DNA of 64,000 nucleotides, from the NCBI GenBank assembly GCA_017165825.1, contig CM029368.1, forward strand, positions 3,083,030 through 3,147,029, written 5' to 3'. Each line of letters begins with the position of its first letter. Positions within the stretch are counted from its first letter, which is position 1. A program made the position numbers and the translations under genes. Below, in pieces: positions 10,170 through 23,960 of the stretch. This DNA comes from Hepsetus odoe (Eukaryota > Chordata > Actinopteri > Characiformes > Hepsetidae). The notes under the pieces were generated by a model. The model was not told the origin of the DNA. It made no database searches and worked only from the letters and a program-made list of their open reading frames with translations.

Positions 10170-11496
10170 AGCTTTACAATGTAAATGTGGGCACTCGGAC
10201 CATTTGTGAAGAGAAAGCTCAAGCGCGCGTGTGTGCGCCAGTGCCTGCCCCTTAGCTCTGTGTGCTTCATTTAACCCTCTGTTTTAATGCAAATGGTCTT
10301 TTTAAAGACGTGTTTTTTTTAAAGGGTGTGACATGGCAAACTTCATGGATCAAACCTCAGGAGGCCTGCTATTGTAAGGGCCTACAGATACAGACTCCGT
10401 TCAGTTAGAGTTCATTTCAATCACATAAGCTCTGCCTAGGCTCTTCCCCCGAAAGTGCTTTTTATTCTCGTTCTAAGGAACCAGATGTTCGTTCAGATCC
10501 AGTCATTTATGACTCAAATTTTATTACTATTTTTAAAGGGCACATATAATTTCTTTGAAACATGAATTTATTGTAAACGGTTTTAATGTTCTTTCAGGTC
10601 CATGCAGTGCATATATGGAAACTGAGAAGCAAAGAGATTATTTTTGTCACAGAAGTAATGATGCAAATACAAATAAAGTGAAATGGTTTTGCTTCCAAAC
10701 TGCATGCATCTGTCTGCCTTGCTGAGATGGGAGAAAATAATCGATCCAGTGTAGAATCACTATATTTTTTGGCAAAATATTAAATCAGTACAGTGTGCCA
10801 AGTATTGTTTTGTGTATTTAGTTTTTGATGCTTATAATTCATATACCTTCTGTCTTCTGTTCATATGTTGCTTCTGAAGTGCACCAAATAATAAGATTCA
10901 CCAAAACTATTCATATCACACCATCTACCTGCTGGACTGCAGTGATATTGAATAGTGGCCGCAGTATTGTACATGCAATGCATGGTCGCCTTAGTGGTGG
11001 TTCCCAACCCGGCTTACCGTTGGTCTGTTTAAGCAGAAGAAAAAGTAGGAGGGGGACAACCTGTTTTTGTTTTTTTTTTTTTTAATAAAGTTTTGTTCCC
11101 AAAGTTCATGTAAAATAGAACTTGCTCTGTGTGTGTTTGTTGATGATCACTTGGAAGGCAGTAATCTGGCAAACATGGCCTCTTTATTTTGTGTGTGTAT
11201 GTATGTTTATTATTTTGTCCTTCTGGCTCTTTCTTTTTTGTGTTCTCAGAAGCAGCTGTCTGCCAACTAACAATGTTCCACTCGTCTGCGTCACTGTGGA
11301 AGTTCCACAGTGAACTAGCTGCTCCGTTTGGCAGCCTCTGTCTTTGCGACTGTCCGTTATGTCACTGCTCGGTGAATTATGCAACATGATCTTTGACTTC
11401 TCTGCCTTCACCGTTCCGCTCAGTCTGCCATACGCAGGAGCACAGTTCCTCAGTCACCCTGTGACTCTGCCACGGGGTTGAGAGAGACACACACAG

Positions 11497-11500
<4 letters not shown>

Positions 11501-11534
<34 letters not shown>
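11501..11534. repeat. (AC)n microsatellite
   Basis: 17 uninterrupted AC units, preceded by agagagacacacacagacgc. Confidence 0.95.
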
Positions 11535-11535
<1 letters not shown>

Positions 11536-14500
11536 AAAAGCTGCGTATACGGACATGCTCACGTAACATGAGGAGTTTGCTCCATAGACATTAAACCAGG
11601 TGCGGCTTTGCTTTGATATGCACTCTAGATTTAGATCTGGGCTCAAAGAATCTAAGCGATGTTGTTTAGGCAGATAACACTCAATATGCAAAACCTTTCC
11701 TCCTGTGTTTATTGTGGTGAAATTGGTGGGGGTGCCTGTGGAGCTGGTATTCTGTGAGCTTAGCTCTGAGCAGATGAGCAAATTTCTTTTTAGTTTGTCA
11801 CTCTTCATTTATATCACAGTGTCCGTCCATGTGTGGGGTAGGTTATAGTTTTTAAACACTGTTTACCTGGTTCGGCACATGTGCAATCCTGGAGCACCCA
11901 TTTTTCAAAACTGTGAACACATTCCCGTTCACAAAATATGTTCAACAGTTTAGTCTGATCCAGATTCAGTTAACAGGATATAAGTCTTTTCAGACCAAAT
12001 GGCACATGTGAGCTGAACTCTGTTTTCAAGAACAGAAGAGGAAGATGAGTCTACGTCAGAGTTGGATGAAGAAGAGGACTATCCAGAACATAAGCTTTAA
12101 TTTCATAGTTTCTGGTCTGGATGTCTCAGTAAATCACCTTTTCATCAAAACCCCAGAGATGGAAAAGGGGGAAAAATAAATTCCTTTACTGTACTGTTCA
12201 GTAGATTTCTAACGCAGTAATACAGCTTGTAAACCTCTGAAAAAAGGATATCTTTTTATAGAGTTGAAATACACTGGAAATACAGGAGGAAAATGTGTTT
12301 TCTCATGGCAAAAGGAGACCAGACCTGCTTTGTTCATTTGCTTCTTCGACATACAGCATTTTGACTGTGTGAAATAAAGCAGCAGATTATTGAAGACAGT
12401 TTGGATTGTGGAGGAATAGGAGACATGATATTAAGGCAGCATACAGTGTTTATTTTTGTAGAGTGTAATGATTGCTGAGCAGTGTTTACACATTTGCTGG
12501 TTTTGCATTTTGTCTGACAGCAGTACAAGGTTTTGAGTGAATTTAAATTATTTTTGAGTCCATTGCATGATTTTGCAAGCCGTCAGAGGTTGAATGAATA
12601 TGATTAGAATTTTGGTGTTTGCGTTTGCTGTTTTGAGAAAAGGATTGGAGATTCTATGTATTTTTAGCAATTCAGAAAAAAAAAATTAACATATAAAATT
12701 TATTTACCTATGCTCCTTTAGTGCAGCTGCTAAAGTAAAGTAATAACTATTAACCTGAGAGGTTGTATTGACTTTTTTTTTTTTTTCAGGTTTCTTGTTG
12801 AGGGAATCTTAAACGTTACCCAAACAGAAATCTCATTTAAAAAAAAAAAAAAAAAAGGAAGCTTGCTTTTTATTTATGTATTTCCAAAATATCCTGAAGC
12901 ACACATTAAGATACATTATGCTACCCTTTTCCCCCCCTCATTTTTCCATATTTTCACACTCGTCTAGTAATCTTTGTATAGCTTTGAGGATAAATTAAGA
13001 AATCAAAGGTCAAAATAAATAAAAATGAGCTAAACTGACCAAAACATGCAATATCTTTCAAAGAATTTGAGAGAGAGAGAGAGGGTATAAATAATTTTGA
13101 GAAAATACCTATTAGTACAATTGTTTATTTGATACTTTACACACTGAATAAAAAAACTGAATACAGTACACTAAATATACTTAATGCAGGCGTTATGTGT
13201 GTTTCATTTTAAAGCATTCAGTTTGCAATCCGGAAGTTTAATCAAGGGACACTGATCATCAATTTTAGAGGCTTCTCCTTTTATTTGCCTGAATAAAGAT
13301 AAAGAGTAGTGCAGGAAGGTGTGTGGGCCTTCTGAGCTGCAGTGTTATGTGCTGAATAAACAATGTGAGTTTGCCTTTAGTTTGGATTTAAATAACCTGT
13401 TCCACTCAGGGGAGGTTTGAGGAAATTTAAAGATTGTGTTTGAGCTGCTAGTATAACATAACGCGCTGGTTGACCAGGTTCCTTAGCAGGCTCCACTGGA
13501 AAGCATTCTTGTTAAGTTTTTTCTTTCTTTTTTTTTTCTTTTCTTTTTTTTCACGCACTCATCGCCTCTTATGCCACTACCTCCATTTAAGGCACTGGGA
13601 TTTAAAATGTTTTGCATGTACATATTTCTCAATATTAATCTTTATTAGAGACCCGTAACGTTGGGGTGTTGTTGAGTTTGCGCACTCCTCATTGCTGGCG
13701 CTAACACGAATAAAGAATGAACTATTAAGTTCCACCCTCTAATACTTTCTCTTATAGTTACTTGAATTGACAAGTTGATGAGACGTTATTGAAAATATTG
13801 TTAAACCTTCTAAGGTTGGTTTCCAGTTTAAAACGATAAGTTGCTGGACTGTATTGTGTTAGACAGGGCACTTTTTCAGAAGGATGTCTTCCTTGTCCCA
13901 GCACAATGGAAGTGCTTTCAGGCAGTGTCAGAAATGAAAGAGGGCTCGGGGCAAAAATGTCTGTGACTGTTTTTAGAATGGCCCTGAAACCTTAGACGTT
14001 CTTGTGTAAAAGAAAAGATTGGAAGACTGTTTCTTGTTAATGTAAGCTTTGAAGTTCAATTAACTGAAAGGAAGTACAATATCTGCCTTTTTAAATTAAA
14101 TTAAAATCAAAAGAAAACATTAGGTATTTATATTTTATATACGTATTCTGACTGAGCCTCTGCAGGGTTGCTTTAATGCCTTACCAAACCCCAATGGATT
14201 CATCCACGCAGTGTTTTTAAGAAGGCGACTTGGGCGAACAACGTGGGGGGAACAGTAGGCCGTTTTTGGTTAAAAGCCTTTGAAAGTTTTCCTGAATCTG
14301 TTCATCAGAGGAGAACACATGTTTGGGGGGTGGACATTGTATTAGTTTAAAAAAAAATGTCTAGATAGAGAATTCAGAATTAAATCTCAGAAAATCTGGA
14401 AAATCCAGGCACCAAAATCTCCCCCCTCAATTCAGTTCATTTGTGCTGTTTGTGGAGAGTTGTTCTTGTTGGCCCGCAGAAGCAGCTAGCATGCTTAGTA

Positions 14501-16694
14501 CGTGTCTGCAGCTGTGTGTGTGTGTGTTTGTGTGTGCGCGCGCATGCACGCCTGTTCACTGAGTGCCATGTGGCTGCTATTGTCTGAGTGCAGTGAAACA
14601 GAGGCCAGGCCAGATAGGGCCCCTTTCAGGCCCAAGGGACACTGAGGGGAAAACCTCTTTGTCTAGCTTTCGTTCAGAATCACAATCAAGTTTGTGTTAC
14701 TTTTTGGCACCACATTTATCTTTTTCCCAAGCAGACAATGTATTGTTCAGCTCTATTTAATGTGTGATGGTAAAACATCATCACGAATACTCACCTGTTA
14801 TGATGCTGACCTTCCCGATACTGATGTTGCTAAATCCTACAATATGTAAACGAACCCTTTAACCAAACACTGAATGTTGTTTTTTTTTTTTTTTTTTGTT
14901 TTTTTTTGCGCTGTGATGAGGCTCCTGCCTAGTCATTTGTTTGGCAACTAACAAATAAAGAATCCCTGGAAATCTTTATCTGAATTCTGTCACATGAATT
15001 TATCAGTTTCACAGCTCCATCGCACAGTAATTACACTGTGACATTCTATCTGTTTTGTGCAGCGCTTAAAAATGTTTATGCTATTGATATAATTTTTTGA
15101 TGTGTGTAGACAGACCCTGTGTGTGTGGATGTGCGAGAGAGAGACGTAGATGAGCTGCAATTTCAATGGGTCGTCTTGGAGACGCCAACATGGTTGGAAT
15201 TGCCACTGCTTTCAGTGCTGGAATATTTACTGTGTGTGTGAGTGTGTGAGAGAGAGAGCGAGAGAGCTGTGTATACAGTATTAATCATCTGTTTGGCTTC
15301 AGATCAGACTCTTTGGACACATGTGTGCTCGATAGGATATTCTCTGCCTGCCTGCTTCTTGTGCTCACCCCCTTTTCTTACCCTCCTTTTTCGGTTGTTT
15401 TGCTTTGCTGAGCCAAAGGAAACTTTGGAAGCTTTCCCTGGTTCAAGCTCATGCAGCTGGGTCTTTAAGCATGTGAACTTTTTTTCTTTTCCAGCTCTTC
15501 CTTACCAAGTGCAGCAGCCCCAGCTCCTTGTGAATTTGACGTTAACAATGATTACTGACATTGTCAGTTGACAGTGCTTTTTACTCTTGAATGCATTCAT
15601 TTTTGGACTAATCAACACAGAGATGCACCATGAGCCCTAAAACAAAATAATTCATTTTTTATTTTAATGAAGGCAGTGAATTATAAAAGGTAAATAGAAC
15701 TTTCAATTTAGACACCATTTAGCAGATTATGCAGCACAAGGAAGCATTTTTATTTCATAGTTTTAGTTGCACACCTAGTCATGGCCAAGACTGTGTAGCC
15801 AACATCTTCAATCTGTTGTTCACATAAAAACACAATTCTGTTCTGGATGCTTATGTCAGGTTTATGATGTCCATGTCTGTCTAATGAATATAGAAATAGT
15901 CTTTAGTGACACATGATTGAGCAAAAAGGGAAAAGGGTTATATGATGGAATCCAAAAATGAAGCTGTTTGCTGATGTCTTATCACAACTTTTATTTTTTA
16001 TTTAAAGTTTTATTACTTTAAAATGGACATTTCATATTACAGGAGCAAAAACAATAGTTCAAAATTACTGGAATGAAAAGTTGTCACATTCATGTATAAT
16101 AAAGTGGGGACTTTCTTTTAAATTTTCCTCCTCCTTCTCTCACAATTTTACTGGACACTGGAGGTTTTGTTTCAACATTAACAATTGATTAATGTAGAAC
16201 AAGCATTAGAAAGTACTTGAAGTAGTTTTATTAAGAGCTCTCAGGTTACCTGAGCACTCAGTACTGGCATGCAGGACTGAAATTTTAAGTACATACTGGA
16301 AACTATAGGTTATGAAGCTCCTTGTAAGGAACTCGTTGCCTTCTTGGGTAACTGGCCTCCAGGGCCTGGCCCCCAAGCCCTCTTACAATCAAAAACAAAG
16401 CTGACAGGACATAGATAATATCGCTGGTGTTCAACCTGGGGTAGGATTTCACTCATTTTAATTAAAGAGGCCTTTAGAGTTCTGCAGAACCTCCAACTGC
16501 ACATTTTACAGTCCAATAAACATCTGCAAATCACACATTTCTGCAAAAAACCTCAACAAACTCCATACAAACAGGGATTAACCATGCATTAACTAAAACA
16601 GGACAATATTTACTAAATAAAATAATGTTTCATATTAAAAATTAAACAAATCACCATTTAATGACTGAACAATTTAAAACCACCTAAAGACTTT

Positions 16695-16755
16695 GTTACC
16701 ATAGTGACCAAAATGCACAAAAAGAAGGGCCTAGCCACTATGTTGTCATAGCAAC
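16695..16755. promoter_or_regulatory. Tandem RFX X-box-like palindromes in intron 1
   Basis: Two near-palindromes lie 47 bp apart: GTTACCATAGTGAC at 16695-16708 and GTTGTCATAGCAAC at 16742-16755. Each matches 13 of 14 positions of the RFX dimer consensus GTTRCCATRGYAAC. Two such long matches this close together are unlikely by chance. RFX1-RFX3 binding and enhancer function are inferred. Confidence 0.5.
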
Positions 16756-16972
16756 CATCACAGTGCCAGCATGCACACGCACACACATGCTCGTTCTCTC
16801 TCTTTATTTTTAAGAGAGGAAGTGAAGAGTGTCTTGGGCAATCCGTCATGAATAAGCTACTTGACAAATGCAGAGCTGCTATTGGGAGATGTGCAAGAAA
16901 CAAGAGCGTGTCATCGGCCATTCAGAAAAACAACGTACTTTACAAACCAAAGGTGTTTAACTGGTTCTTTGT

Positions 16973-16974
<2 letters not shown>

Positions 16975-17005
<31 letters not shown>
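16975..17005. repeat. (TG)n microsatellite
   Basis: An uninterrupted TG run of 31 nt. Confidence 0.95.
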
Positions 17006-17008
<3 letters not shown>

Positions 17009-18972
17009 TTTTCTTCAGTTCAGGTTGACTTTAGAGAAATGTTTGAGGAATTTTCAAGTTCATCTCTATCGCAGCATCACTAGCATACTGTTCATTACTG
17101 TGGAGAAATAATTTCCCTATTCTTAAAAAAAAATCACCTGAAAGCACATCTATAACAGAAGCCAATAGTCAGCTACTGTGCAGTGTGTTTTTAGGGCAAA
17201 GCTTATTGCACTTTAAATATGTTTTGAGGGTATTTGGCCACTGGCTTACATTTTAAGTGTGATTAAAGTCAGTTGAAGTTTATGTTCTTTTACCAAGTGC
17301 AGAGACCTATCAGTTGCTTTCCTTGGTAACTGACTGTGCACAACAGAAGTGGTAGAAACAAAAAAAAGGTTGTAAAATGCTGGGTAATGTTTCTCATGAG
17401 TGTGTGTTTTGTTTTTGTCTGTGTGTTGTTCGCAGCAGGAAGACCCTGCTTATTGATCCAAGTTTCCGATGCTGAGTGTGCTGACTTTTCTTTAGTGCAA
17501 GATTTGCTGTTTCTTCCAGCCGTCTGTTGGAGCTATTCAGAATTTTCCCCAGCTCATTTATTCTTCCCTGGTGCTGGGAAGTATTGATAAAGTCTAAATA
17601 ATGTTTTTTCCTAATCAGTCAAGATCTAAAGTCAATGTCACAGCTTCTCCTTTTATAGAAGCACATACATTCGATGCATTTGGTGAAATGAGCCACGTTC
17701 TTTTCCAGTAAGAGTATTTCCACAGAGTATTTCAGGTTGTAGAAAGTTGCAGATTTTAGTCACTCTTTCGTTTGGAAGCCAGTAATTTAGCCAAAATGAA
17801 TGCTGTCAAAAAATCTTCTGAATATTTCTCCAGAGCATGAAAAATTAGTCACAGTCTCACATTTACTTGCAGTGAGTTTGAGTGTGGGAAAAGAGCTTTT
17901 TTCCTGCGGAACGTCTGCAATAGTGAAGACGTGCTAGGATGTGTACTGAAGGAGGTGAATGGGGAAGAAACTTAAATAAAGAGTTTCATGTTTACTCCTA
18001 TAATGCTTAGATTATACCTAGTGTTGCTGTGAGTCATACATGTACGCTTTAGATTTTGATTGAATACAGTTTGTTTCTGATGATACTTGCACAGATATTA
18101 GGACAGTTTGGGCCATTTGTGTGTCATCCAAGGTGCATTAGTGAAAACGGTGAAGAATCTTGAGACAGATCTTGTGTAATAAGCTGAATTACTTTTACAC
18201 ATACAAAAATCTTTTTTCAGCAACTTCAGGTTAGATGCTGCATTTTAAGCAAATGTTTTAGCCACATGTGTAGAGTGTGAGTTCTCACCTCCTCCCCAGC
18301 ATGTGTGTGTTTCTGTATGTAAATAGAAGTTCGAGAAATCCTTCCTTGTCTTTTGTGGTGACGTAATCATTATTTATAAAACACATCCATTCTGATTGTT
18401 CTCACTACTGTTCACACATAGCTGGTGCTTCTGTGTTCGAGCTGCGCATTGTATGTGTTTGTTATTACGATGTTTTGCAGAAGGCTGCAGGATGCAAATG
18501 AGCCTTTTTGTGTTCTGTGAGCATCCTTACCAGTGTTTCTTAAACCATTCTGCATTAAAACTGAATTTGTCTCGCTTTTCTGAACTGAAGTTGTAAGTAG
18601 TATGTAAAAATAGTTAAGTTTCAAGATACAGCATATAGTCTTTATGGAAACAAAGCGGCAAAAAGGCTCGTTTGAATTAACGTTATGAAAATAAAACTAC
18701 CGCATCTACATAAACACCTATTCAGCCTCTGCAAGAGTTTAGTGCCAGTCAATCATTGTAAAATCATGTGAAGTCCTGAGTGAAGAACAGGGCATCCAAT
18801 CAGACTAGAAGTAGTTTTCACATACCAGTTATATCAGGGCTTAAAGTAGCACTGTAAAAAGGAATTATGTAAAATAAAACCGAACAATTTGTAGGAGCTT
18901 AGTTTGGAATGCATTACTAGATGTTTTGCTGTTGCAATGGGGAGCAACGTGACAGCATTTGCTCTGTCATAA

Positions 18973-18974
<2 letters not shown>

Positions 18975-19008
<34 letters not shown>
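18975..19008. repeat. (GT)n microsatellite
   Basis: An uninterrupted GT run of 34 nt. Confidence 0.95.
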
Positions 19009-19011
<3 letters not shown>

Positions 19012-20015
19012 ACCCTTCTCTAGGCCCCTTCTGCTGCAAGGCTGCTGTAAGAGAAATGGTTCAGCCCATGAGGTGAAAATAATTTCAGAATTGTTAGGAC
19101 TTGATAGCTGTGTGCTAGAAAATACCCCAAGTAGGTTTTGTGTACACGACCTGCATGTCCTAATTCAAGCTGATCATGCAGGTTCAGCTACAGATAGAGG
19201 GCCTGTGTATGGAGAAGTATGGTATGTGTGTGTCTGTCTGTCAGAAAGGAAATAAACTCAAAGCAATGGGTGTATTGAAGCTCAAGGACAGGTGCTCATT
19301 ACACATTTTGAATCAACAAATTGTTTCTTCGCAGAGAAATAATTGGCCATAGCAAAAGATTATATGCCACAGATGCAGCATATAGTGATTCTGAAATAAG
19401 CTGCAGTTTCCCATTAAGTGCAGCATTTCTAACTCCTTTGTTTTTGAGCTTTAAGTCACAACAGTTTCAAATGTGATTTTGTATGGAATTTTATTACTGT
19501 TGCAACTGCATATTCCTCAAAAAATATTAAATGTATATGTTTAGCTATGGGAGGAGCAGGTTATAAGGGCAGGTTATAATATGTGCTTTTGATGAATGAT
19601 AGAAATATACAGCATGACTGTGTTCTCTCTCTCAATAAGGCATAGATTTTTAGCTCAGCTCTGTGATAAGTGATGTGTAATAGGAGAATGTAATCACGGC
19701 ACAATCCATTAATTTTCCTCCACTTATCACCGTGGATATGTTCGCAGGCGGCTTTGAAGGAGCTAAACCGATACTCAAACGCAGTTCAATTAAATGTGCT
19801 CTTTATACTTTTTCCTTCCATGCTGGGGCGTTTTAGATTGTCATCTGTCTCTGTCTCTAGGTAAATCAGAAGGTTTGCGCTGAAATGCTGAAATGTTTAA
19901 CATGTATTCAGATCAAAAGTTTGTCCCTGCTTATGTCTGAAACTAATCCAGAGGAAATGATACAGCAATAAGATTGGCAAAGCATAGCAAGTGTTTGGTC
20001 TGAGTGAAGCATGAT

Positions 20016-20020
<5 letters not shown>

Positions 20021-20100
<80 letters not shown>

Positions 20101-20115
20101 TGTGTGTGTGTGTGT
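20021..20115. repeat. Long (TG)n microsatellite
   Basis: A 79-nt pure TG run, one C interruption at 20100, then 15 nt more. It is the longest GT tract in the window, with a Z-DNA-forming pattern. Confidence 0.97.
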
Positions 20116-20895
20116 CAGGCCTTCTGAGGGGCCTCTCTGTGGTCAGTCGGCTCATGTGCTCCTGTTAACTGTCACTTTTATGCTGTGGTTGCATCCCTCA
20201 CCGTCAAAGTAACTGGTAATCTTATCACCCTGTCCATTCGCCTTATTCTCTGGCCATATTGAGAGCCCCTGTTAACCCCTTATGGTCCAGAGCTTGGCTT
20301 CTATGTCCTTTGCCTTCTATGGCTGTCACTACCTACTATTTTAGTCATTGAGTAATGTGTTGGTTGTTCTGACAAATGGTACAATAAGTCAGTGGTTTTT
20401 AAAATAGGCCTCACAATAAAAAATTAACTGACAAACTATGCAGGGGCTTTAACCAATTCCAAAGGAAAAAAATAAAATGTATATAGACTGTGAGGAAAAA
20501 TATGTCCATCTTGGCATGAACAAGAAGGATTGGAAAAAAAAAACTTTGAATGATTCAGTTAACGTAACATTTGTAACAGACTACAAGGCAGAAACAGCAG
20601 CTATTAACTACATGGTTATGAACCCTGCTATTCACTGTAGACCGTTTTGTCATCAGCGGTTAAGTCACTCCTGCCTTTCATTGTTCATGTTCTTACTGAT
20701 ACACTTTTTTGTTTTAATTGCTTTGACTTGACTATTGCTTCACTTTTTTTTGGACTATTTTTTTCTGGATGACACTTTGATGGTTAATTTGTTTGTTGTT
20801 GTAAACACAAAACAGCAAAAACCAGTTTTAAATGTCCTTCAGCATGAGTGAGGGCATTTTGAATGGTTTGCCCTTATTTATTTATTTTATTTATT

Positions 20896-20909
20896 ATACA
20901 CACACACAC

Positions 20910-20952
<43 letters not shown>
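20896..20952. repeat. Compound (CA)n(TA)n microsatellite
   Basis: About 15 nt of CA repeat pass through one GA step into about 40 nt of TA repeat. The TA part is self-complementary and could extrude a cruciform. Confidence 0.95.
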
Positions 20953-20955
<3 letters not shown>

Positions 20956-22504
20956 AAAATAAAGCTGCTCAGTTAATTGCATGGCAGCTAATAGCCGGCG
21001 GTTTGTCAGCCACGGAACACTCTTGTCCGAGTTCCCAGAGGAGAGTCTGTCCAAGCCTCTGAGCTGACCTGAGATCATTTTACAGCCCTAAATTCCGTTT
21101 GGCCCGATGTTAGGCAGCCTGATTGTTCTCTTCCTGCAGCTAATGCACCGTAATATGATGTAACATAATCATGTAGTCTGTGCCGAGTCTGGCTGTGTAT
21201 CAGGGCCCATCTTCAGCTCATTTTATGGAGTATGAATCCGCAGAATCCGTGGCAACGGCTGCTTCTGGCTCGCCTCGCCAGCTCGTGGCGGTTCTAATCT
21301 TCACTCTTGATGCTGCGTAACGTGTACAATGTGTAAACAGCAAAGCCGTGGCCTGTCTGTCACAACAGCGTAGCAGTGTGAATGTCAGTGTTTCAGTTTT
21401 TCAGGCACATTTACAAATTTGCATTGATGTGGATGGTATTTTCAGGAAAGCATGGAGTTCATTTGTGGGTCATTAGGTTGTTCAGCCGTGACTGGTTGTA
21501 TTTATATATGAAAAAAAAAAAGTGCATTGTAAGTGCAGTAAAACTGTAAGACTGTGTCTGCTGTTTTTAGCTACATACATTTTGCTTAGATACATTTTTC
21601 ATAAAGTATCAGAAACTGCATGCAGCTATTTGAGATTACAGAACAGCTCCATGGTTTGAGGCAAGTGTGTGATGATGTAGGCATTTTAATGATTTAGGCA
21701 TGCTGGTAACTGTTGTACGTAAGCTTTCATTGCTTGTTTTCCTCATAGCTCTGAGGCAAAACTGTACAAGCAAACCTCAGACATCAAACATGTCTTGGCT
21801 GATCATCTGCATTTACATATACAGTTAGTGGGACGTTTTGATGTTTAATTTTAATTCAGATTGGATTGTTTATTTACTTTTCCCTCTTGAATCACTGCTT
21901 TCATCATTGTGAGGCCCTTTTCACCAACGTTGTGTGTGTTTTTGTGTACATATGAGCAAGTTAGTTTGCAGCTTGCTGATACCTCCAGCTGTCAGTCAAA
22001 CCCACCAAATCCAGCTCTTGACACCAGCCGTGTCCTGCGGCCTGTGCCAAACTGAATTGAGTAGAGCATGAAGGGGTATTACATAGCAACTAAAATGTAC
22101 ATACATACACACACACACGCGCACACACACGCACACACCCTTATGTGTGCACCAGCCTCCCTTTCCATTGTGTATGCATTTGTAGATGAACTGACCAATC
22201 ACAGCAACAGTTTAGAGAAGCAATGTAGTTCAGAGCTTCTCTTTTAATTCAGACCAAATCAAGGGTTCAAAGGCTGACATATGAACAGTGTCATTTGGAG
22301 TTGTTTGATGTAAAACGGTTTGTTATGAAGAGACTTAGTGCCTGCGACTTGTTTAGATTTGATGGTGATAGGAACCAGACAATGCAATGTCACAGAAGAA
22401 ATATAGCCTTTTTATTTACTATTCAAACCAACCAGTGAACCTACAAGTGTTACACATGTTTTAGATAAAGTCCGATGGTAAAAAAAAAAAAAAAATCTGA
22501 AAAC

Positions 22505-22690
22505 TCATACCACACAATTGAAATGTCCCAATTGCAAATAGTGTCTAACTATTTTGTGAAATAACTTTGTGAGGGAGCTTTTAGTGGCACTAAACTCTTC
22601 AAAAGTCTGTTTCAATTTGCCACATCTATGAAAATCATCTTTAAAATTTTACTATGCAAAATTTTAGGTTTCTTTCAAAGGTACCATATC
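22505..22690 (+). repeat. Diverged duplicate segment, copy 1
   Basis: It shares gggagcttttag, taaactctt, tctgttt and ttaggtttct in the same order and similar spacing with copy 2 at 23700-23960. It is probably an old unnamed interspersed repeat or a local duplication. Confidence 0.5.
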
Positions 22691-23699
22691 TGGACTAATG
22701 TCCGATTCTCACAGTGTCTGTATACAAGCACGCAGGCACACTTTTCGGTGGTGCTGCCAGAGAAGATGGACAGAGGAGCCATGGTTTCTTCTGCTTTCCG
22801 CTCTTTCTGTGTTGTATTAGTTATTTCAGCTGTGTCGACTGTTTATTCAACATTTTTCCTCAGTTGGCACCACTGAAAGGAATATTTGAATTTTACCTAA
22901 TATTCTGTTTTTACTGGAGCACATTGCCAGTTTTTCATTCCTCTCCTGTTTCTAGTGCTTTTCCAAGGCCCAGGACAACTGGTACCACTCAAGGTCTTAG
23001 ATGGCTTTAGACCGGCATTCTTTTGCCTTCAGGAGGAAAGCAGCATAAGAAGTCATTTGAATTTCTCTTCAGTCATTTCACTGGAATCCTTGTAAGATTT
23101 TTTTTTTTTTTTTTCTTTTTCTATTTTCAGTCCTTTGAAATCAAAATTTGAAAAGAGCTATGAAACAAGGCCATGAATATCTGAATGGTTTGATTTTGAA
23201 GAGCTGTAGATGGTAGTTGTTCTCTTCTCACATGTTTCTCTTCTTGATGTGTCTGAGTGATGGCTAAATGAAGGTTTTGAGTTTTTACACCTATTTTTAG
23301 ATCTTTCAAAGCAGTTTCAGGCCTTTTTTAGGCTTTTTTTTGGCAGTGTGACTAAGAGCTGGCTGCTGCATGGTTTCTTGCATTTGCCTGTCAGCAGGGA
23401 TTTGAAGGATTGGGCTAATTCTTCGGGTTGTAAGTGTACTTGCTGGCAAACGATGACTTAATACCATCTAAGAAATGGATGAGGCACAAAAGAGGGATAT
23501 TCTGTCAGATAAACCAATTCTTTGTTCATTTTTTCTCTCTTTGTCACTCTAAATCTGTTCTTTCAATTGTCTTTCTTCTTATTTCCTTTCTGCATGTGCT
23601 CTGAGCAAAGTTGTTAAGAGTAACTTAAATACATGAGTAAAAGCAGTTACTTCAGTCAAAAAAAAAACTTGTTAATGGGTAATCTAGGCGTTTCAGTGT

Positions 23700-23960
23700 C
23701 TACAACACACAATTGTTTAGGGACTGTTGTGGCCAACACTTAGCATGTATCTCTCCATCATGAATGGATTTAATTTTTTCCACCAAAATCTGCTCAGGAG
23801 TATCATAACACATTCTCTATTTATTAGTCAGTGTGTTCATGACCGTGCAACCTACTGTAAGGGAGCTTTTATAGGTGTTTAACTCTTTGAACATCTGTTT
23901 GCTGTCACCATCACTCTGAACAGTTCTGACTCGTTAGGTTTCTCTAGAATAAGGCACTTT
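23700..23960 (+). repeat. Diverged duplicate segment, copy 2
   Basis: The blocks cacacaattg, gggagcttttat, aactcttt, tctgttt and ttaggtttct follow the order of copy 1, about 1.3 kb upstream. No terminal inverted repeats or coding part are visible. Confidence 0.5.

Larger units (their letters stand above)
6965..16600. other. Intron 1, first section: contents
   Basis: Mostly unique AT-leaning DNA. It contains a GT repeat at 9945-9983, an AC repeat at 11501-11534, a 16-nt poly-C at 10154-10169, a 9-10 nt poly-C near 7602 and T/A homopolymers near 12773, 12838 and 14880. A GT run merging into cgcgcgc lies near 14513-14545. A mildly conserved-looking block with ttaattagc lies at about 9060-9240. 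No gene is seen. Confidence 0.7.
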
